Below are positions 1 through 9,055 of a DNA stretch of 64,000 nt, one piece after another; the stretch's first letter is position 1, and each line of letters starts with the position of its first letter. The DNA is taken from assembly GCA_017442825.1 (NCBI GenBank), contig JAFRYZ010000033.1, forward strand, positions 62,001 to 126,000, read 5' to 3'. Origin of the DNA: Prevotella sp. (GTDB taxonomy: Bacteria; Bacteroidota; Bacteroidia; Bacteroidales; Bacteroidaceae). A model generated the notes under the pieces. The model ran no database searches. It was not told where the DNA came from and saw only the letters and a program-made list of their open reading frames with translations. A program made the position numbers and the translations under genes.

Positions 1-688
1 CGAACGTCCACGTGGAGTCGGGGTAGTTGTCGAGTGTGAATTCTTTCTGTACGCCATCTTTCTCAAGGATGAACGTTGTTTCGAACTGTGGTTTTGCAGC
101 TCCTGCAGGTATCTCCATGCCCTTGCGGATGTCGGCTCCGACATGGTAGGGACGGAAGTCGATGACGGGCAGGTAGTAGAGGCTGTAGGCAGCGAGGACG
201 ACGATGCTTAGCAGGGCGGTATTGATGATGACCCACTGCCACTTCTTCGGGATGAAGCGCCGCATCTGCAACGGTTTGCGTGCAACGATGACGGCAGCGG
301 CGAGGAGGAGTACGTTCTTGAAGAACGTCTGCCAGTTGGTCAGCGTGATGGCATCGCCGAAACAGCCACAGTCGCTGATGGGGTTGGTGATGGCGAGCCA
401 GAGCGTGAGGGGTGTCATTACTACCATAAATGCCAAGACGAGGCGTGAGGTGACACGCCGCTGAATGGCAAACAACAGGAATATGCCTGCGCAGAACTCG
501 AATGCTGCCAAAGCTATGGCTGCAGCGAGTGTCAGCCAGTCGGGTACGACCTCTGTCATGCCCCATGCTGCGAGGTAGTCCTGCAGCTTGTATTGTGTTC
601 CCAACGGGTCGATGGCTTTCAGTAAGCCCGACGCGATGAAGGTGACGGCAAGGAGCAGACGGCAGATGATGAGGAGTACGTTGAACAT
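1..688 (-). CDS. DoxX/MauE-like (BT_3928-family) membrane protein, partial
   Basis: The reading frame starts at ATG 686-688 and runs off the left edge, so only the N-terminal 229 residues are seen. It begins MFNVLLIICRLLLAVTF and has several hydrophobic segments, as in DoxX/MauE quinone-linked membrane proteins. A CxCFG motif (DCGCFGDAI) lies between two helices, a hallmark of the MauE/BT_3928-like branch and suggestive of a redox role. A soluble part with FRPYHVGADI follows, which in the BT_3928 group leads into a C-terminal domain outside this window. AGGAAATC precedes the start. The gene lies 18 bases after the DUF1599 gene and is probably co-transcribed. A different frame of the same strand is open over most of this stretch, but it encodes an Arg/His-rich non-membrane peptide and was not chosen. 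Confidence 0.75.
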   Translation of the reverse strand, partial: MFNVLLIICRLLLAVTFIASGLLKAIDPLGTQYKLQDYLAAWGMTEVVPDWLTLAAAIALAAFEFCAGIFLLFAIQRRVTSRLVLAFMVVMTPLTLWLAITNPISDCGCFGDAITLTNWQTFFKNVLLLAAAVIVARKPLQMRRFIPKKWQWVIINTALLSIVVLAAYSLYYLPVIDFRPYHVGADIRKGMEIPAGAAKPQFETTFILEKDGVQKEFTLDNYPDSTWTF

Positions 689-706
689 GATTTCCTAATT
701 GGTTCT

Positions 707-1267
707 TCATTCGGCTGCCTCGGCTTCCTCTGTGAGCCTGATGGCTCCGAAGACGGCATAGTTGATGATGTCCATATAGTTGGCATCGATGCCCTCGGAG
801 ACGAGCGTCTGACCTTGCAGGTCTTCAATCTCCTTGATGCGCTGTAGCTTGGTGAGGATGAAGTCGGTGTAGCTGCTGACGCGCATGGTGCGCCACGCCT
901 CATCGTAATCGTGGTTCTTGCGGAGCATCAGCGCGAGCGCCTCTGCCGCATGGCGGTCGTAGAGGGCGAGTGCTTCTTGTGGCGTACAGTCCACTTCATC
1001 GACAAATCCCCGTTCTATCTGTATCAGTCCGACGATGCCGTAGTTGATGAGGGCGATGAATTCGGGGCGGATGCCCTCGTTGACCTGCGCTTCCTTCTTG
1101 ATTTCCAGTGAGCGAATGCGCTTTGCCTTGATGTACAGCTGGTCGGTGAGTGACGATGGGCGCAGGATGCGCCATGATGCACCGTAGTCGTGCAGCTTGT
1201 TGGCGAAGAGTGCGCGGCATTCAGCCATGACGGTCTTGAATTGTTGCTCTGTATTCTGTTGTGGCAT
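707..1267 (-). CDS. DUF1599 (nucleotide-modification-associated, Nmad1-type) protein
   Basis: 186 residues built from two copies of one unit. The first copy has KLHDYGASWRILRPSSLTD, KAKRIRSLE and INYGIVGLIQIE. The second has KNHDYDEAWRTMRVSSYTD, KLQRIKEIED and INYAVFGAIRL. The repeated HDY..(S/A)WR and INY elements are those of DUF1599, which as I recall was grouped with domains associated with modified nucleotides or bases; the biochemical function is unproven. In Bacteroidales it is usually found, as here, beside the DoxX/MauE-like gene. The start follows a promoter -7 box at 1287-1295 by about 20 bases. No DNA-modification genes are adjacent, so a role in DNA modification is not supported locally. 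Confidence 0.8.
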   Translation of the reverse strand: MPQQNTEQQFKTVMAECRALFANKLHDYGASWRILRPSSLTDQLYIKAKRIRSLEIKKEAQVNEGIRPEFIALINYGIVGLIQIERGFVDEVDCTPQEALALYDRHAAEALALMLRKNHDYDEAWRTMRVSSYTDFILTKLQRIKEIEDLQGQTLVSEGIDANYMDIINYAVFGAIRLTEEAEAAE

Positions 1268-1286
1268 GTGCTTTGTTTTTCTGGCT

Positions 1287-1295
1287 GCAAAGATA
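1287..1295 (-). promoter_or_regulatory. Promoter -7 box of the DUF1599 gene
   Basis: On the minus strand this reads TATCTTTGC, matching the Bacteroidetes -7 consensus TAnnTTTGC, about 20 bases before the ATG. No convincing TTTG -33 element is visible. Confidence 0.7.
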
Positions 1296-1369
1296 GTAAA
1301 AAGTTGGGAGTTAGGGCTTAGGAGAGGGAGTTTTTTTCATGAAAAGATAGAAAGGTAGTGTTTTTTTTG

Positions 1370-1378
1370 TACTTTTGC
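1370..1378 (+). promoter_or_regulatory. Promoter -7 box of cca
   Basis: TACTTTTGC directly precedes the cca leader. Because transcription would start after this box, an upstream in-frame ATG at 1375 lies inside the promoter and the ATG at 1402 is preferred as start. Confidence 0.7.
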
Positions 1379-1401
1379 AGTCGCAAAAAGAAAATGATAC
1401 C

Positions 1402-2928
1402 ATGCGTGACCTTACCAATACCGAACTGGCAAAGCTCTTAGACCAGGAGATTTTTCATCAGATTTCAGCTGTTGCCGACCAAATGGGGGTGGAATGCTAC
1501 GTTGTCGGCGGATATGTCAGGGACTTGTTCCTGGAACGTCCGTCGAAGGATATTGACGTGGTCGTGGTGGGGAGTGGCATTGACGTAGCGAAGGAGTTGA
1601 AAAAGCGGATAGGGAGGCGTGCACACCTGACTGTCTTCAAGAACTTCGGAACAGCGCAGGTGAAGGTGAGAGGGAGCGAAGGAACGGGAGAGCGAGAGAG
1701 CGAAGGGACGGAGGAGCTGGAGGTAGAGTTTGTGGGGGCTCGCAAGGAGAGTTACAGTCACGATTCACGAAAGCCCCATGTGGAGGACGGGACGTTGGAA
1801 GACGACCAGAACCGCAGAGATTTTACGATCAATGCTTTGGCGGTATGTCTGAATAAGGCTCGCTTTGGTGAATTGGTGGACCCCTTTGGCGGTGTCGATG
1901 ATTTGTTTGACGGCATCATAGCCACGCCCCTGGATCCTGATGTGACGTTCAGTGACGACCCGTTGCGCATGATGAGGTGCGTGAGGTTTGCCACACAGTT
2001 GAATTTTGTGATAGAAGATGAGACTTTCGAGGCGCTGGAGCGTAATGCTGAGCGACTGAAGATTATCAGTGGGGAGCGTATTGCTGACGAACTGAATAAG
2101 ATTATGATGGCGAAACACCCGTCGAAAGGAATTGTTGACTTATATCGCTGTGGATTGTTGCCATATATCCTGCCGGAACTGATACAGCTTGATGTTGTGG
2201 AGCAACGCAACGGCAGGGCGCACAAGAACAATTTCTATCATACGTTGGAGGTGTTGGAGAACGTGGTGAGAGAGGAGCGAGAGAGCGAGAGAACGGGAGA
2301 ACGGGGGAGCGGGAGAACAGAGGGCGCTCATCTCTGGCTGAGGTGGGCGGCGTTGCTGCATGACATCGGGAAGACGAAGGCGAAACGGTGGGATGCTGCC
2401 GTGGGCTGGACCTTCCATAACCATAACTATATCGGTGCAAAGATGGTGCCGAACATTTTCAGGCGTCTGAAATTACCGATGGACAGTAAGATGAAATATG
2501 TTCAGAAACTGGTTGACCTGCACATGCGTCCGATAGCCATTGCCGACGATGAGGTGACCGATAGTGCTGTGCGTCGCCTCCTGAACGATGCCGGTGACGA
2601 TATTGACGACCTGATGAGGCTCTGCGAGGCTGACATCACCAGCAAGAACGAGGTGAGAAAAGCGCAGTTCCTGGAGAATTTCAGGATGGTAAGAGAGAAA
2701 CTTGCCGACCTGCAGGTTCGCGACTACAAACGGTTGCTGCAACCTGTTATTGACGGCAACGAGATTATGGAATTGTTCCATCTGAAACCCAGCAAGGAGG
2801 TGGGACAGCTGAAGCAAACGTTGAAGGATGCCGTATTGGACAATAAGGTGGCAAACGAACGGGAGCCGTTGATGCAGCTGCTGATAGAGAAGGCGAGAAA
2901 GATGGGATTGGAACCTTCTAGGCACTGA
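1402..2928 (+). CDS. cca: CCA-adding tRNA nucleotidyltransferase with HD domain
   Basis: 508 residues from ATG 1402. The enzyme adds or repairs the CCA 3' end of tRNAs. The N-terminal class II nucleotidyltransferase head has GGYVRD at about residues 36-41 followed by the DID metal site (PSKDIDVVVVG), then RRDFTINALA and DDPLRMMRCVRFA. A C-terminal HD phosphohydrolase domain (WAALLHDIGKT, near residue 320) follows, as in other Bacteroidetes Cca proteins. Two low-complexity inserts break family blocks: residues about 89-105 (RGSEGTGERESEGTEE, before the LEVEFVGARKESY block) and about 289-308 (REERESERTGERGSG, before WLRWAALLHDIG). Both are encoded by GA-rich arrays with an 8-bp period and look like later in-frame insertions in surface loops. 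Confidence 0.93.
   Translation: MRDLTNTELAKLLDQEIFHQISAVADQMGVECYVVGGYVRDLFLERPSKDIDVVVVGSGIDVAKELKKRIGRRAHLTVFKNFGTAQVKVRGSEGTGERESEGTEELEVEFVGARKESYSHDSRKPHVEDGTLEDDQNRRDFTINALAVCLNKARFGELVDPFGGVDDLFDGIIATPLDPDVTFSDDPLRMMRCVRFATQLNFVIEDETFEALERNAERLKIISGERIADELNKIMMAKHPSKGIVDLYRCGLLPYILPELIQLDVVEQRNGRAHKNNFYHTLEVLENVVREERESERTGERGSGRTEGAHLWLRWAALLHDIGKTKAKRWDAAVGWTFHNHNYIGAKMVPNIFRRLKLPMDSKMKYVQKLVDLHMRPIAIADDEVTDSAVRRLLNDAGDDIDDLMRLCEADITSKNEVRKAQFLENFRMVREKLADLQVRDYKRLLQPVIDGNEIMELFHLKPSKEVGQLKQTLKDAVLDNKVANEREPLMQLLIEKARKMGLEPSRH
1669..1718 (+). repeat. 8-bp GA-rich array inside cca (first)
   Basis: About five degenerate 8-bp units of the form GGAGCGAA / GGAACGGG / AGAGCGAG lie in frame within cca. 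They encode a Glu/Arg/Ser/Gly stretch between two conserved Cca blocks. Confidence 0.7.
2268..2325 (+). repeat. 8-bp GA-rich array inside cca (second)
   Basis: Six or seven degenerate 8-bp units (GAGAGCGA, GAACGGGA, GAGCGGGA) lie in frame just before the HD domain of cca. They are the same sequence family as the array at 1669. Confidence 0.7.
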
Positions 2929-2978
2929 AAAGTTGTTAAAAAAGAGATAAGAATGAGATGCTATTATGTTTTAATGTG

Positions 2979-2987
2979 TAATTTTGC
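2979..2987 (+). promoter_or_regulatory. Promoter -7 box of the RND efflux operon
   Basis: TAATTTTGC fits TAnnTTTGC and lies 55 bases before the adaptor ATG. No operator palindrome and no adjacent TetR or other regulator gene was seen. Confidence 0.6.
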
Positions 2988-3042
2988 ACCTTCAAAACGT
3001 ATTAGAAGTAATATTTTGAATATTAAATAATAAGGAAACGAT

Positions 3043-4269
3043 ATGAAAAGAAACACGATGATCTGGTTTGCAGCCTTGTCTGTCATGGTGCTGGCCAGTT
3101 GTGGTAAGTCTGGCCGTCCAGAGTTCGGCGATAACGAATATCCAGTGATGACTGTGGGTATTCAGAATGCGGAGTCGGAGACCAGTTATCCTGCAACTAT
3201 CAAAGGTGTGCAGGATGTAGAGATTCGTCCGAAAATCTCCGGTTTTATCACCCGTCTTGCCATTCAAGAGGGACAGACGGTGGGAAGAGGGCAACTTCTT
3301 TTTACCATAGACAATGCCACTTACGTTGCAGCTGTGCGTCAGGCACAAGCTACGCTGAACTCTGCCCAGGCTGCAGTGAACTCTGCTCAGGCACAGTTGG
3401 CAACGGCTACGCTGACGTATCAGAACAGTCAGCAGTTGTATAATAATAAGGTGATAGGTGACTACGAACTGCAGACATCACGGAACACGATGAATAACGC
3501 GCAGGCTGCGTTGAACCAGGCAAAGGCTGGTGTGGCACAGGCTCAGGCAGCGTTGACCAATGCCAAGGAGCAGTTGGCTTTCTGCTATGTGACTGCTCCT
3601 ACGTCGGGAATTGTCGGCAATCTGCCGTATAAGCAGGGAGCACTGGTCAGTCCGTCGTCTAATCCAGCGGTGACAACTATTTCCAACAACAGTGTGATGG
3701 AGGTGTATTTCTCCATGACAGAGAAAGATATGCTTGCAGTGACCAAGACTCTTGGCGGCAGTAACGCAGCTGTCAGTTCGTTCCCTGCCGTGAAGTTGCG
3801 TCTGGCAGACGGCACAATGTACAGTCACAATGGTACGGTGACGAAGGCAAGTGGCGTGATAGATCCGGCAACCGGTTCGCTGTCGATGATTGCCCGTTTT
3901 GACAACCCTGAGCATCTGCTGAAGAGTGGAGGTAGTGGTTCGGTGGTTGTTCCTCATGTCAACAGTCGTGCGTTGCTGATTCCGCAGTCGGCATGCACTA
4001 CCGTTCAGGACAAAGTGTTTGTCTATAAGGTAGATAAGAACAACAAAGTACATTATTCTGAAATCAAGGTGGCTAAGCAGAACGACGGTAAGAACTATGT
4101 GGTTACTGAAGGTCTGAGTGTAGGCGACAAGATTGTCTCCAACGGTATCACCAAGCTTACCGACCAAATGGAAATCAAGCCCATCACCCCTGAACGCTAT
4201 CAGAAGAAGATTGACGAGCAGGCTAAGTCTATGACAGCCGGCGACATCGTGAACGGAATGAAGAAATAG
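3043..4269 (+). CDS. RND efflux periplasmic adaptor (membrane fusion) lipoprotein
   Basis: 408 residues. The N-terminus is a lipoprotein signal with lipobox LASC (Cys about residue 20). Next come the adaptor's first lipoyl half (IRPKISGFITRLAIQEGQTVGRGQLLF), a long Ala/Gln-rich alpha-hairpin (QAQATLNSAQAAVNSAQAQL and onward) and the second lipoyl half (CYVTAPTSGIVGN). The beta-barrel and membrane-proximal domains follow. This is the AcrA/MexA architecture: the protein links the inner-membrane pump to the outer-membrane channel in the periplasm. It is the first gene of a three-gene operon with the pump and a TolC-like factor. The substrate cannot be inferred. Confidence 0.93.
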   Translation: MKRNTMIWFAALSVMVLASCGKSGRPEFGDNEYPVMTVGIQNAESETSYPATIKGVQDVEIRPKISGFITRLAIQEGQTVGRGQLLFTIDNATYVAAVRQAQATLNSAQAAVNSAQAQLATATLTYQNSQQLYNNKVIGDYELQTSRNTMNNAQAALNQAKAGVAQAQAALTNAKEQLAFCYVTAPTSGIVGNLPYKQGALVSPSSNPAVTTISNNSVMEVYFSMTEKDMLAVTKTLGGSNAAVSSFPAVKLRLADGTMYSHNGTVTKASGVIDPATGSLSMIARFDNPEHLLKSGGSGSVVVPHVNSRALLIPQSACTTVQDKVFVYKVDKNNKVHYSEIKVAKQNDGKNYVVTEGLSVGDKIVSNGITKLTDQMEIKPITPERYQKKIDEQAKSMTAGDIVNGMKK

Positions 4270-4275
4270 AAAACC

Positions 4276-4318
4276 TAGTCCCAAGCCACTCCAGGGAGGG
4301 GAACTGAGGGGTAGGGGT
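4276..4318 (+). repeat. C/G-rich repeat between adaptor and pump genes
   Basis: A degenerate copy of the C-rich/G-rich palindromic family (CACTCCAGGGAGGGG followed by GAGGGGTAGGGG) separates the adaptor and pump genes. Better copies are at 12361, 17401 and 17963. Confidence 0.55.
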
Positions 4319-4353
4319 TGAAGGTTTATGGAAAAGAGATAAAAGTTTACTAT

Positions 4354-7300
4354 ATGACATTTACAAACTTTATCAAACGCCCTGTGCTCTCGACGGTGAT
4401 TTCTATTGCCATCGTGCTGTTGGGTTTTATCGGATTGGTTTCGCTGCCTATTGCGCAGTATCCAGATATTGCACCGCCAAACATTATGGTCATCACCAGT
4501 TATCCCGGTGCTGATGCCGAGACGGTGAAGAATGCTGTCATTACACCGTTGGAGGAAAGTATCAACGGTGTGGAAGGTATGGATTATATCACCTCTACCG
4601 CATCGCCAGGTTCAGCCATGATTCAGGTGATGTTCCGTCAGGGAATGAACCCCGACATGTGTGCGGTGAATGTGCAGAACCGTGTTTCTCAGGCTACAGC
4701 TTTGTTGCCTGCAGAAGTAAACCAGGTTGGTGTGCGCGTTGTCAAGCGCCAGTCGTCTCAGGTCATCATGTTCTCGTTGACCTCCGACGGACGTTATGAC
4801 GATGAGTTCCTCACGAACTACAACGCTATCAACATTATTCCCGCCATGAAGCGTATTCAAGGTGTCGGTGATGCTTCGAGTTTCAGTTCGAAGACCTATG
4901 CCATGCGTATTTGGCTCTATCCGGAAGTGATGAAGGAGCACAGTTTGATGCCGAGTGATATTACCGCAGCTTTGGCAGAGCAGAATATCGAGGCAGCACC
5001 GGGTAAGTTCGGTGAGATGTCTTCGGTAGCCTATGAGTATTCCATGCGCTATACCGGTCGTTTCAGAAGTGCTGAAGAATTCGGTAATATCATCATCAAG
5101 AGTACTGCCGACGGTCAGACGCTGAAGCTGAAGGATGTTGCCAAGATAGAATTGGGTGGTGAGGGCTACGCAGTGTCTATGCATAACAATGGTATGCCGT
5201 CCATTATGACCATGATTCAGCAGGTGGCAGGTTCTAATGCCAACGAAATAGCCAAACAGGTGAAAGCCGAACTGGAAGAACAGCAGAAGATGATGCCTCC
5301 CGGAATGAAGGTTAAGATTAACTACGATGTCACGGAGTTCCTTTATGCCTCTATCGAAGAAGTCGTCTTCACGTTGGTTTTCACCTTGGTGCTCGTATTC
5401 CTTGTGATTTACCTGTTCTTGCAAGACTGGCGTTCGACCCTTATCCCGTTGATTGCCGTTCCGGTTTCGTTGGTGGGTACGTTCTTCTTCTTGAATTTGA
5501 TGGGCTTCTCCATCAACTTGCTGACACTTTCGGCGCTGTTGTTGGCTATCGCTATTGTGGTCGATGACGCCATTGTGGTGGTAGAAGCTGTCCATGCGAA
5601 GTTGGATCAAGGTTACAAGTCGTCGTTGACGGCAAGTATTGATGCCATGAACGAGATTTCAGGAGCCATTATCTCCATCACGCTTGTCATGGCTGCGGTG
5701 TTTATTCCCGTTTCATTCATCGGTGGTACCAGTGGTACTTTCTATCGTGAGTTCGGTGTGACGATGGCTGTGAGCATCTTTATCTCGGCGTTGAACGCAC
5801 TGACCTTGTCGCCGGCGTTGTGTGCCATTTTCCTGAAACCCCACGATAAGAATGGTCACGAGAAGAAAATGTCTTTTATAGACCGTATGCACACGTCGTT
5901 TAATACGGCTTTCGATAAATATACGAATAAGTATAAGAACACTGTAGAGAAACTGGTTCACAAACCATTGCTGATAGGTCTGATGGTGATTGCCGGCATT
6001 GTAGTGATGGGCATTACCATGAAGACGACCAAATCAGGATTGGTTCCAGACGAAGATACGGGTACGATTTTCTGTACCATCTCCATGCCTCCAGCAACGT
6101 CGGAAGAACGTACCAAGGAGGTCGTTGCGCAAGTCGATTCCATCTTGGCTGCTGACCCAGCCATCATGAACCGCGAGCAAGTTCAGGGTTACAACTTTAT
6201 TGCTGGTGCCGGTTCAGACCAGGCAACCTTCATCATCAAGTTGAAACCCTTCTCTGAGCGTCAGAAAGGATTCTGGTGGAAACTGAGCGGTTTGTGGGAA
6301 GGTGACGGCATCTACCGTTTCTTCATCAACCCATGGGAGGCGAACGGTGTGCTGGCACAGATATACATGAAGACTGCCCACATCAAGGATGCTCAAATTT
6401 TGGCATTCGCTCCACCGATGATTCCAGGTTTCTCTGCCAATTCAGGTGTGTCTCTGGTCATGCAAGACCGAACGGGTGGTGATTTGAACAAGTTCTTTGG
6501 TATTGTGAAGGATTATCTGGAGGAACTTAACAAACGTCCGGAGATTCAGATGGCTATGACGTCATATAACCCGAACTATCCCCAGTACATGGTGAGCATC
6601 GATGTTGCCAAGTGTAAGCAGGCGGGAATCTCGCCAACGACGGTGCTTTCTACCTTACAGGGGTACTATGGCGGACTGTATGCTTCCAACTTCAACAGTT
6701 ACGGAAAGCTTTATCGTGTTATGATACAAGGTTCGCCTGAAACCCGTATGACTCCTGAATCGCTTAATGGTGTCTATGTGCGTACTCCTGGTGGTATGGC
6801 TCCAGTCAAGGAGTTCTGCAATCTTGAGCGTGTCTATGGTCCTTTGAATATCAACCGTTTCAACTTGTTTACCGCTATCAATGTTACGGCGACAGTTGCC
6901 GACGGTTATTCTACGGGTGAGGCTTTGAAGGCTTGCCAGGAAGTAGCTGCCGACTTGCTGCCTACAGGTTACTCGTATGACTATCAGGGCCTTACGCGTG
7001 AGGAAGCCAAGGCTTCGAATACCACAGCCATTATCTTTATACTGTGCTTCATCTTCATCTATCTGATTCTGTCTGCACAGTATGAGAGCTACATCCTTCC
7101 GTTGGCAGTACTCCTTTCAGTACCGTTCGGATTGGCAGGCTGTTTCCTCTTTACCATTATCTTTGGACACTCCAACGACATCTACATGCAGATTTCACTG
7201 ATCATGTTGATAGGTCTGTTGGCGAAGAACGCCATCTTGATTGTGCAATTCGCCCTTGAACGCCGTCATTTAGGTATGGCGATAACGTGGTCTGCCATCC

Positions 7301-7617
7301 TGGGTTCTGCAGCCCGTCTGCGTCCTATCTTGATGACTTCGTTGGCGATGATTATCGGTTTGTTGCCGATGATGTTCGCATCGGGTGTAGGTAAGAACGG
7401 AAACCAGACGTTGGGTGCAGCTGCTGTAGGTGGTATGCTCATTGGTACTATCTGTCAGTTGTTTGTCGTCCCGACGTTGTTCGTCATCTTCCAGTCGCTG
7501 CAAGAGAAAGTTTCTCCGATTAAGTTTGAGGGCGAAGAGGAAGAGATTATCACGCCAGAGTTGGAACAATATGCTCAAGAGTTGTCCAAGGTTGAGCCTG
7601 AAGAAAAGAATGATTAA
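4354..7617 (+). CDS. RND (HAE1-type) efflux pump inner-membrane permease
   Basis: 1087 residues from ATG 4354. An alternative TTG at 4318 adds 12 residues of no family character, whereas MTFTNFIKRPVLSTVISIA is the usual RND start. The protein has two 6-helix halves with large periplasmic loops. The family block PNIMVITSYPGADAETV sits in the first porter loop, and the proton-relay Asp pair lies in the fourth helix (AIAIVVDDAIVVVEAV). The second half repeats the pattern, with GLLAKNAILIVQFA. The C-terminus is acidic (EGEEEEIITPELEQY). It acts as a proton-driven trimeric pump with the adaptor upstream and the outer-membrane factor 2 bases downstream. Length is slightly above the usual 1030-1060. 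Confidence 0.95.
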   Translation: MTFTNFIKRPVLSTVISIAIVLLGFIGLVSLPIAQYPDIAPPNIMVITSYPGADAETVKNAVITPLEESINGVEGMDYITSTASPGSAMIQVMFRQGMNPDMCAVNVQNRVSQATALLPAEVNQVGVRVVKRQSSQVIMFSLTSDGRYDDEFLTNYNAINIIPAMKRIQGVGDASSFSSKTYAMRIWLYPEVMKEHSLMPSDITAALAEQNIEAAPGKFGEMSSVAYEYSMRYTGRFRSAEEFGNIIIKSTADGQTLKLKDVAKIELGGEGYAVSMHNNGMPSIMTMIQQVAGSNANEIAKQVKAELEEQQKMMPPGMKVKINYDVTEFLYASIEEVVFTLVFTLVLVFLVIYLFLQDWRSTLIPLIAVPVSLVGTFFFLNLMGFSINLLTLSALLLAIAIVVDDAIVVVEAVHAKLDQGYKSSLTASIDAMNEISGAIISITLVMAAVFIPVSFIGGTSGTFYREFGVTMAVSIFISALNALTLSPALCAIFLKPHDKNGHEKKMSFIDRMHTSFNTAFDKYTNKYKNTVEKLVHKPLLIGLMVIAGIVVMGITMKTTKSGLVPDEDTGTIFCTISMPPATSEERTKEVVAQVDSILAADPAIMNREQVQGYNFIAGAGSDQATFIIKLKPFSERQKGFWWKLSGLWEGDGIYRFFINPWEANGVLAQIYMKTAHIKDAQILAFAPPMIPGFSANSGVSLVMQDRTGGDLNKFFGIVKDYLEELNKRPEIQMAMTSYNPNYPQYMVSIDVAKCKQAGISPTTVLSTLQGYYGGLYASNFNSYGKLYRVMIQGSPETRMTPESLNGVYVRTPGGMAPVKEFCNLERVYGPLNINRFNLFTAINVTATVADGYSTGEALKACQEVAADLLPTGYSYDYQGLTREEAKASNTTAIIFILCFIFIYLILSAQYESYILPLAVLLSVPFGLAGCFLFTIIFGHSNDIYMQISLIMLIGLLAKNAILIVQFALERRHLGMAITWSAILGSAARLRPILMTSLAMIIGLLPMMFASGVGKNGNQTLGAAAVGGMLIGTICQLFVVPTLFVIFQSLQEKVSPIKFEGEEEEIITPELEQYAQELSKVEPEEKND

Positions 7618-7619
7618 AA

Positions 7620-9017
7620 ATGAAAACCATGAAGATAAAGAACATCATCATACTGAGTGTCGCCGCCGTGCTGCTGACTGGCTGTAAGTCGCTCTATGGC
7701 ACGTACGAACGGCCAAAAGATGTGAGAACGGACAGTATTGTCCGCGACCCTGTGACAGGTGTGGGTTATCTGAGCGCTACAGACACAACAGGTTTTGGCA
7801 ATCTGCCGTGGCGCAGCGTTTTTACAGACCCGCAGTTACAGGTTCTGATCAACAAGACGTTAACCAACAATCCAGATTTGTTGAATGCAGCCTTGAACAT
7901 TCATATAGCAGAACAACAGGTGAAGACTGCCAAGTTGGCTTTCCTGCCGCAGGTAGCCTTTTCTCCGCAGGGTACACTGTCGCAGTTTGGAACGGGGGCT
8001 GTGTCGAAAACTTACAGTTTGCCCCTTTCTGCCAGTTGGAATGTAGATTTGTTTGGCAACCTGCTCAGTCAGAAACGTGCTGCACAAGTAGCCTTGCTTG
8101 CAGCACGTGACTATCAGCTGGCAGTGAAAACCAATCTGATATGTAATGTTGCCAACCTCTACTACACGTTGCTGATGCTCGACCGCCAGTTGGAGATTAT
8201 CACAAACATGGAAGGGTTGACAAAAGAGACGTGGGACATGATGAAACTGCAGATGCAGTTGGGACGCGCACGTTCAACCAGCGTGCAGAGTGCGGAGGCT
8301 TCGTACTACAATGTGCAGACGCAAGGTGTAGATCTCAAACGTCAGATTCGGGAAGTGGAGAATTCCTTGTCCTTGCTGATGGGAGAACCTGCACACGGAA
8401 TCCCGCGTGGAAAACTGGAGAGCCAGAATCTGCCTTCCGATTTCTCCGGTGGCTTAGGCATTGGCAGGTTGGCAAACCGTCCGGATGTCCATGCCAACGA
8501 AATGGCGTTGGCTCAGTGCTTCTATGATGTTGAAACCGCCCGTAGCCGCTTCTATCCGAGTTTGAACATCTCATCGACAGGTGCTTTTACCAACAATGCC
8601 GGTGCTATAGTCAATCCGGGAAAGATTCTTTGGAATCTTGTTGGTCAGTTGACGCAACCCATCTTTATGAAGGGTCAGCTGACGGCAGGACTCCGTGTGG
8701 CTGAAGACCAATATAAGAAAGCGTACAACAACTGGCAGAACTCACTACTTTCTGCCGGCAGTGAAGTGAGCAAGGCTTTGGTGCAGTATAATTCCAGTGA
8801 CGAGATGAGTAAGCTGGAACAACAGCAGATTGACGTGCTGCGTAAGAATGTTGAACATACGATTTTGTTGTACAAACAGTCGGGCAGCAGTTATCTTGAG
8901 GTTATCACCGCGCAGCAACAACTGTTGAACGCCGAGATTTCGAAAGTTCAGGACGACTTCTCGAAGATGCAGGCTGTCGTCAGCCTTTACTATGCACTGG
9001 GAGGGGGAGTGAAGTAA
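7620..9017 (+). CDS. TolC/OprM-type outer-membrane efflux lipoprotein
   Basis: 465 residues. The signal peptide ends in lipobox LTGC (MKTMKIKNIIILSVAAVLLTGC), as in OprM/NodT-family factors. Two repeated outer-membrane-factor halves follow. The first has LPWRSVFTDPQLQVLI and NNPDLLNAALNI, and the second has RLANRPDVHANEMALAQ with coiled-coil helices. It forms the trimeric outer-membrane exit duct for the adjacent pump. Only two bases separate it from the pump stop codon, indicating translational coupling. Confidence 0.93.
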   Translation: MKTMKIKNIIILSVAAVLLTGCKSLYGTYERPKDVRTDSIVRDPVTGVGYLSATDTTGFGNLPWRSVFTDPQLQVLINKTLTNNPDLLNAALNIHIAEQQVKTAKLAFLPQVAFSPQGTLSQFGTGAVSKTYSLPLSASWNVDLFGNLLSQKRAAQVALLAARDYQLAVKTNLICNVANLYYTLLMLDRQLEIITNMEGLTKETWDMMKLQMQLGRARSTSVQSAEASYYNVQTQGVDLKRQIREVENSLSLLMGEPAHGIPRGKLESQNLPSDFSGGLGIGRLANRPDVHANEMALAQCFYDVETARSRFYPSLNISSTGAFTNNAGAIVNPGKILWNLVGQLTQPIFMKGQLTAGLRVAEDQYKKAYNNWQNSLLSAGSEVSKALVQYNSSDEMSKLEQQQIDVLRKNVEHTILLYKQSGSSYLEVITAQQQLLNAEISKVQDDFSKMQAVVSLYYALGGGVK

Positions 9018-9055
9018 TTGATAATTGATAATTGACAATTGACAATTGATAATTT
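9015..9055 (+). repeat. AT-rich TTGATAATTGACAA repeat
   Basis: The gap between the efflux operon and the acyltransferase gene is filled by tandem degenerate units of about 10 bp (AATTGATAATTGACAATTG). The same family recurs at 9828, 14206, 22634 and 51677. Confidence 0.75.

Noticed and set aside
4612-5610. 332-codon open frame on the minus strand
   Set aside because: Antisense to the RND pump; His/Gln/Arg-rich translation without family character.
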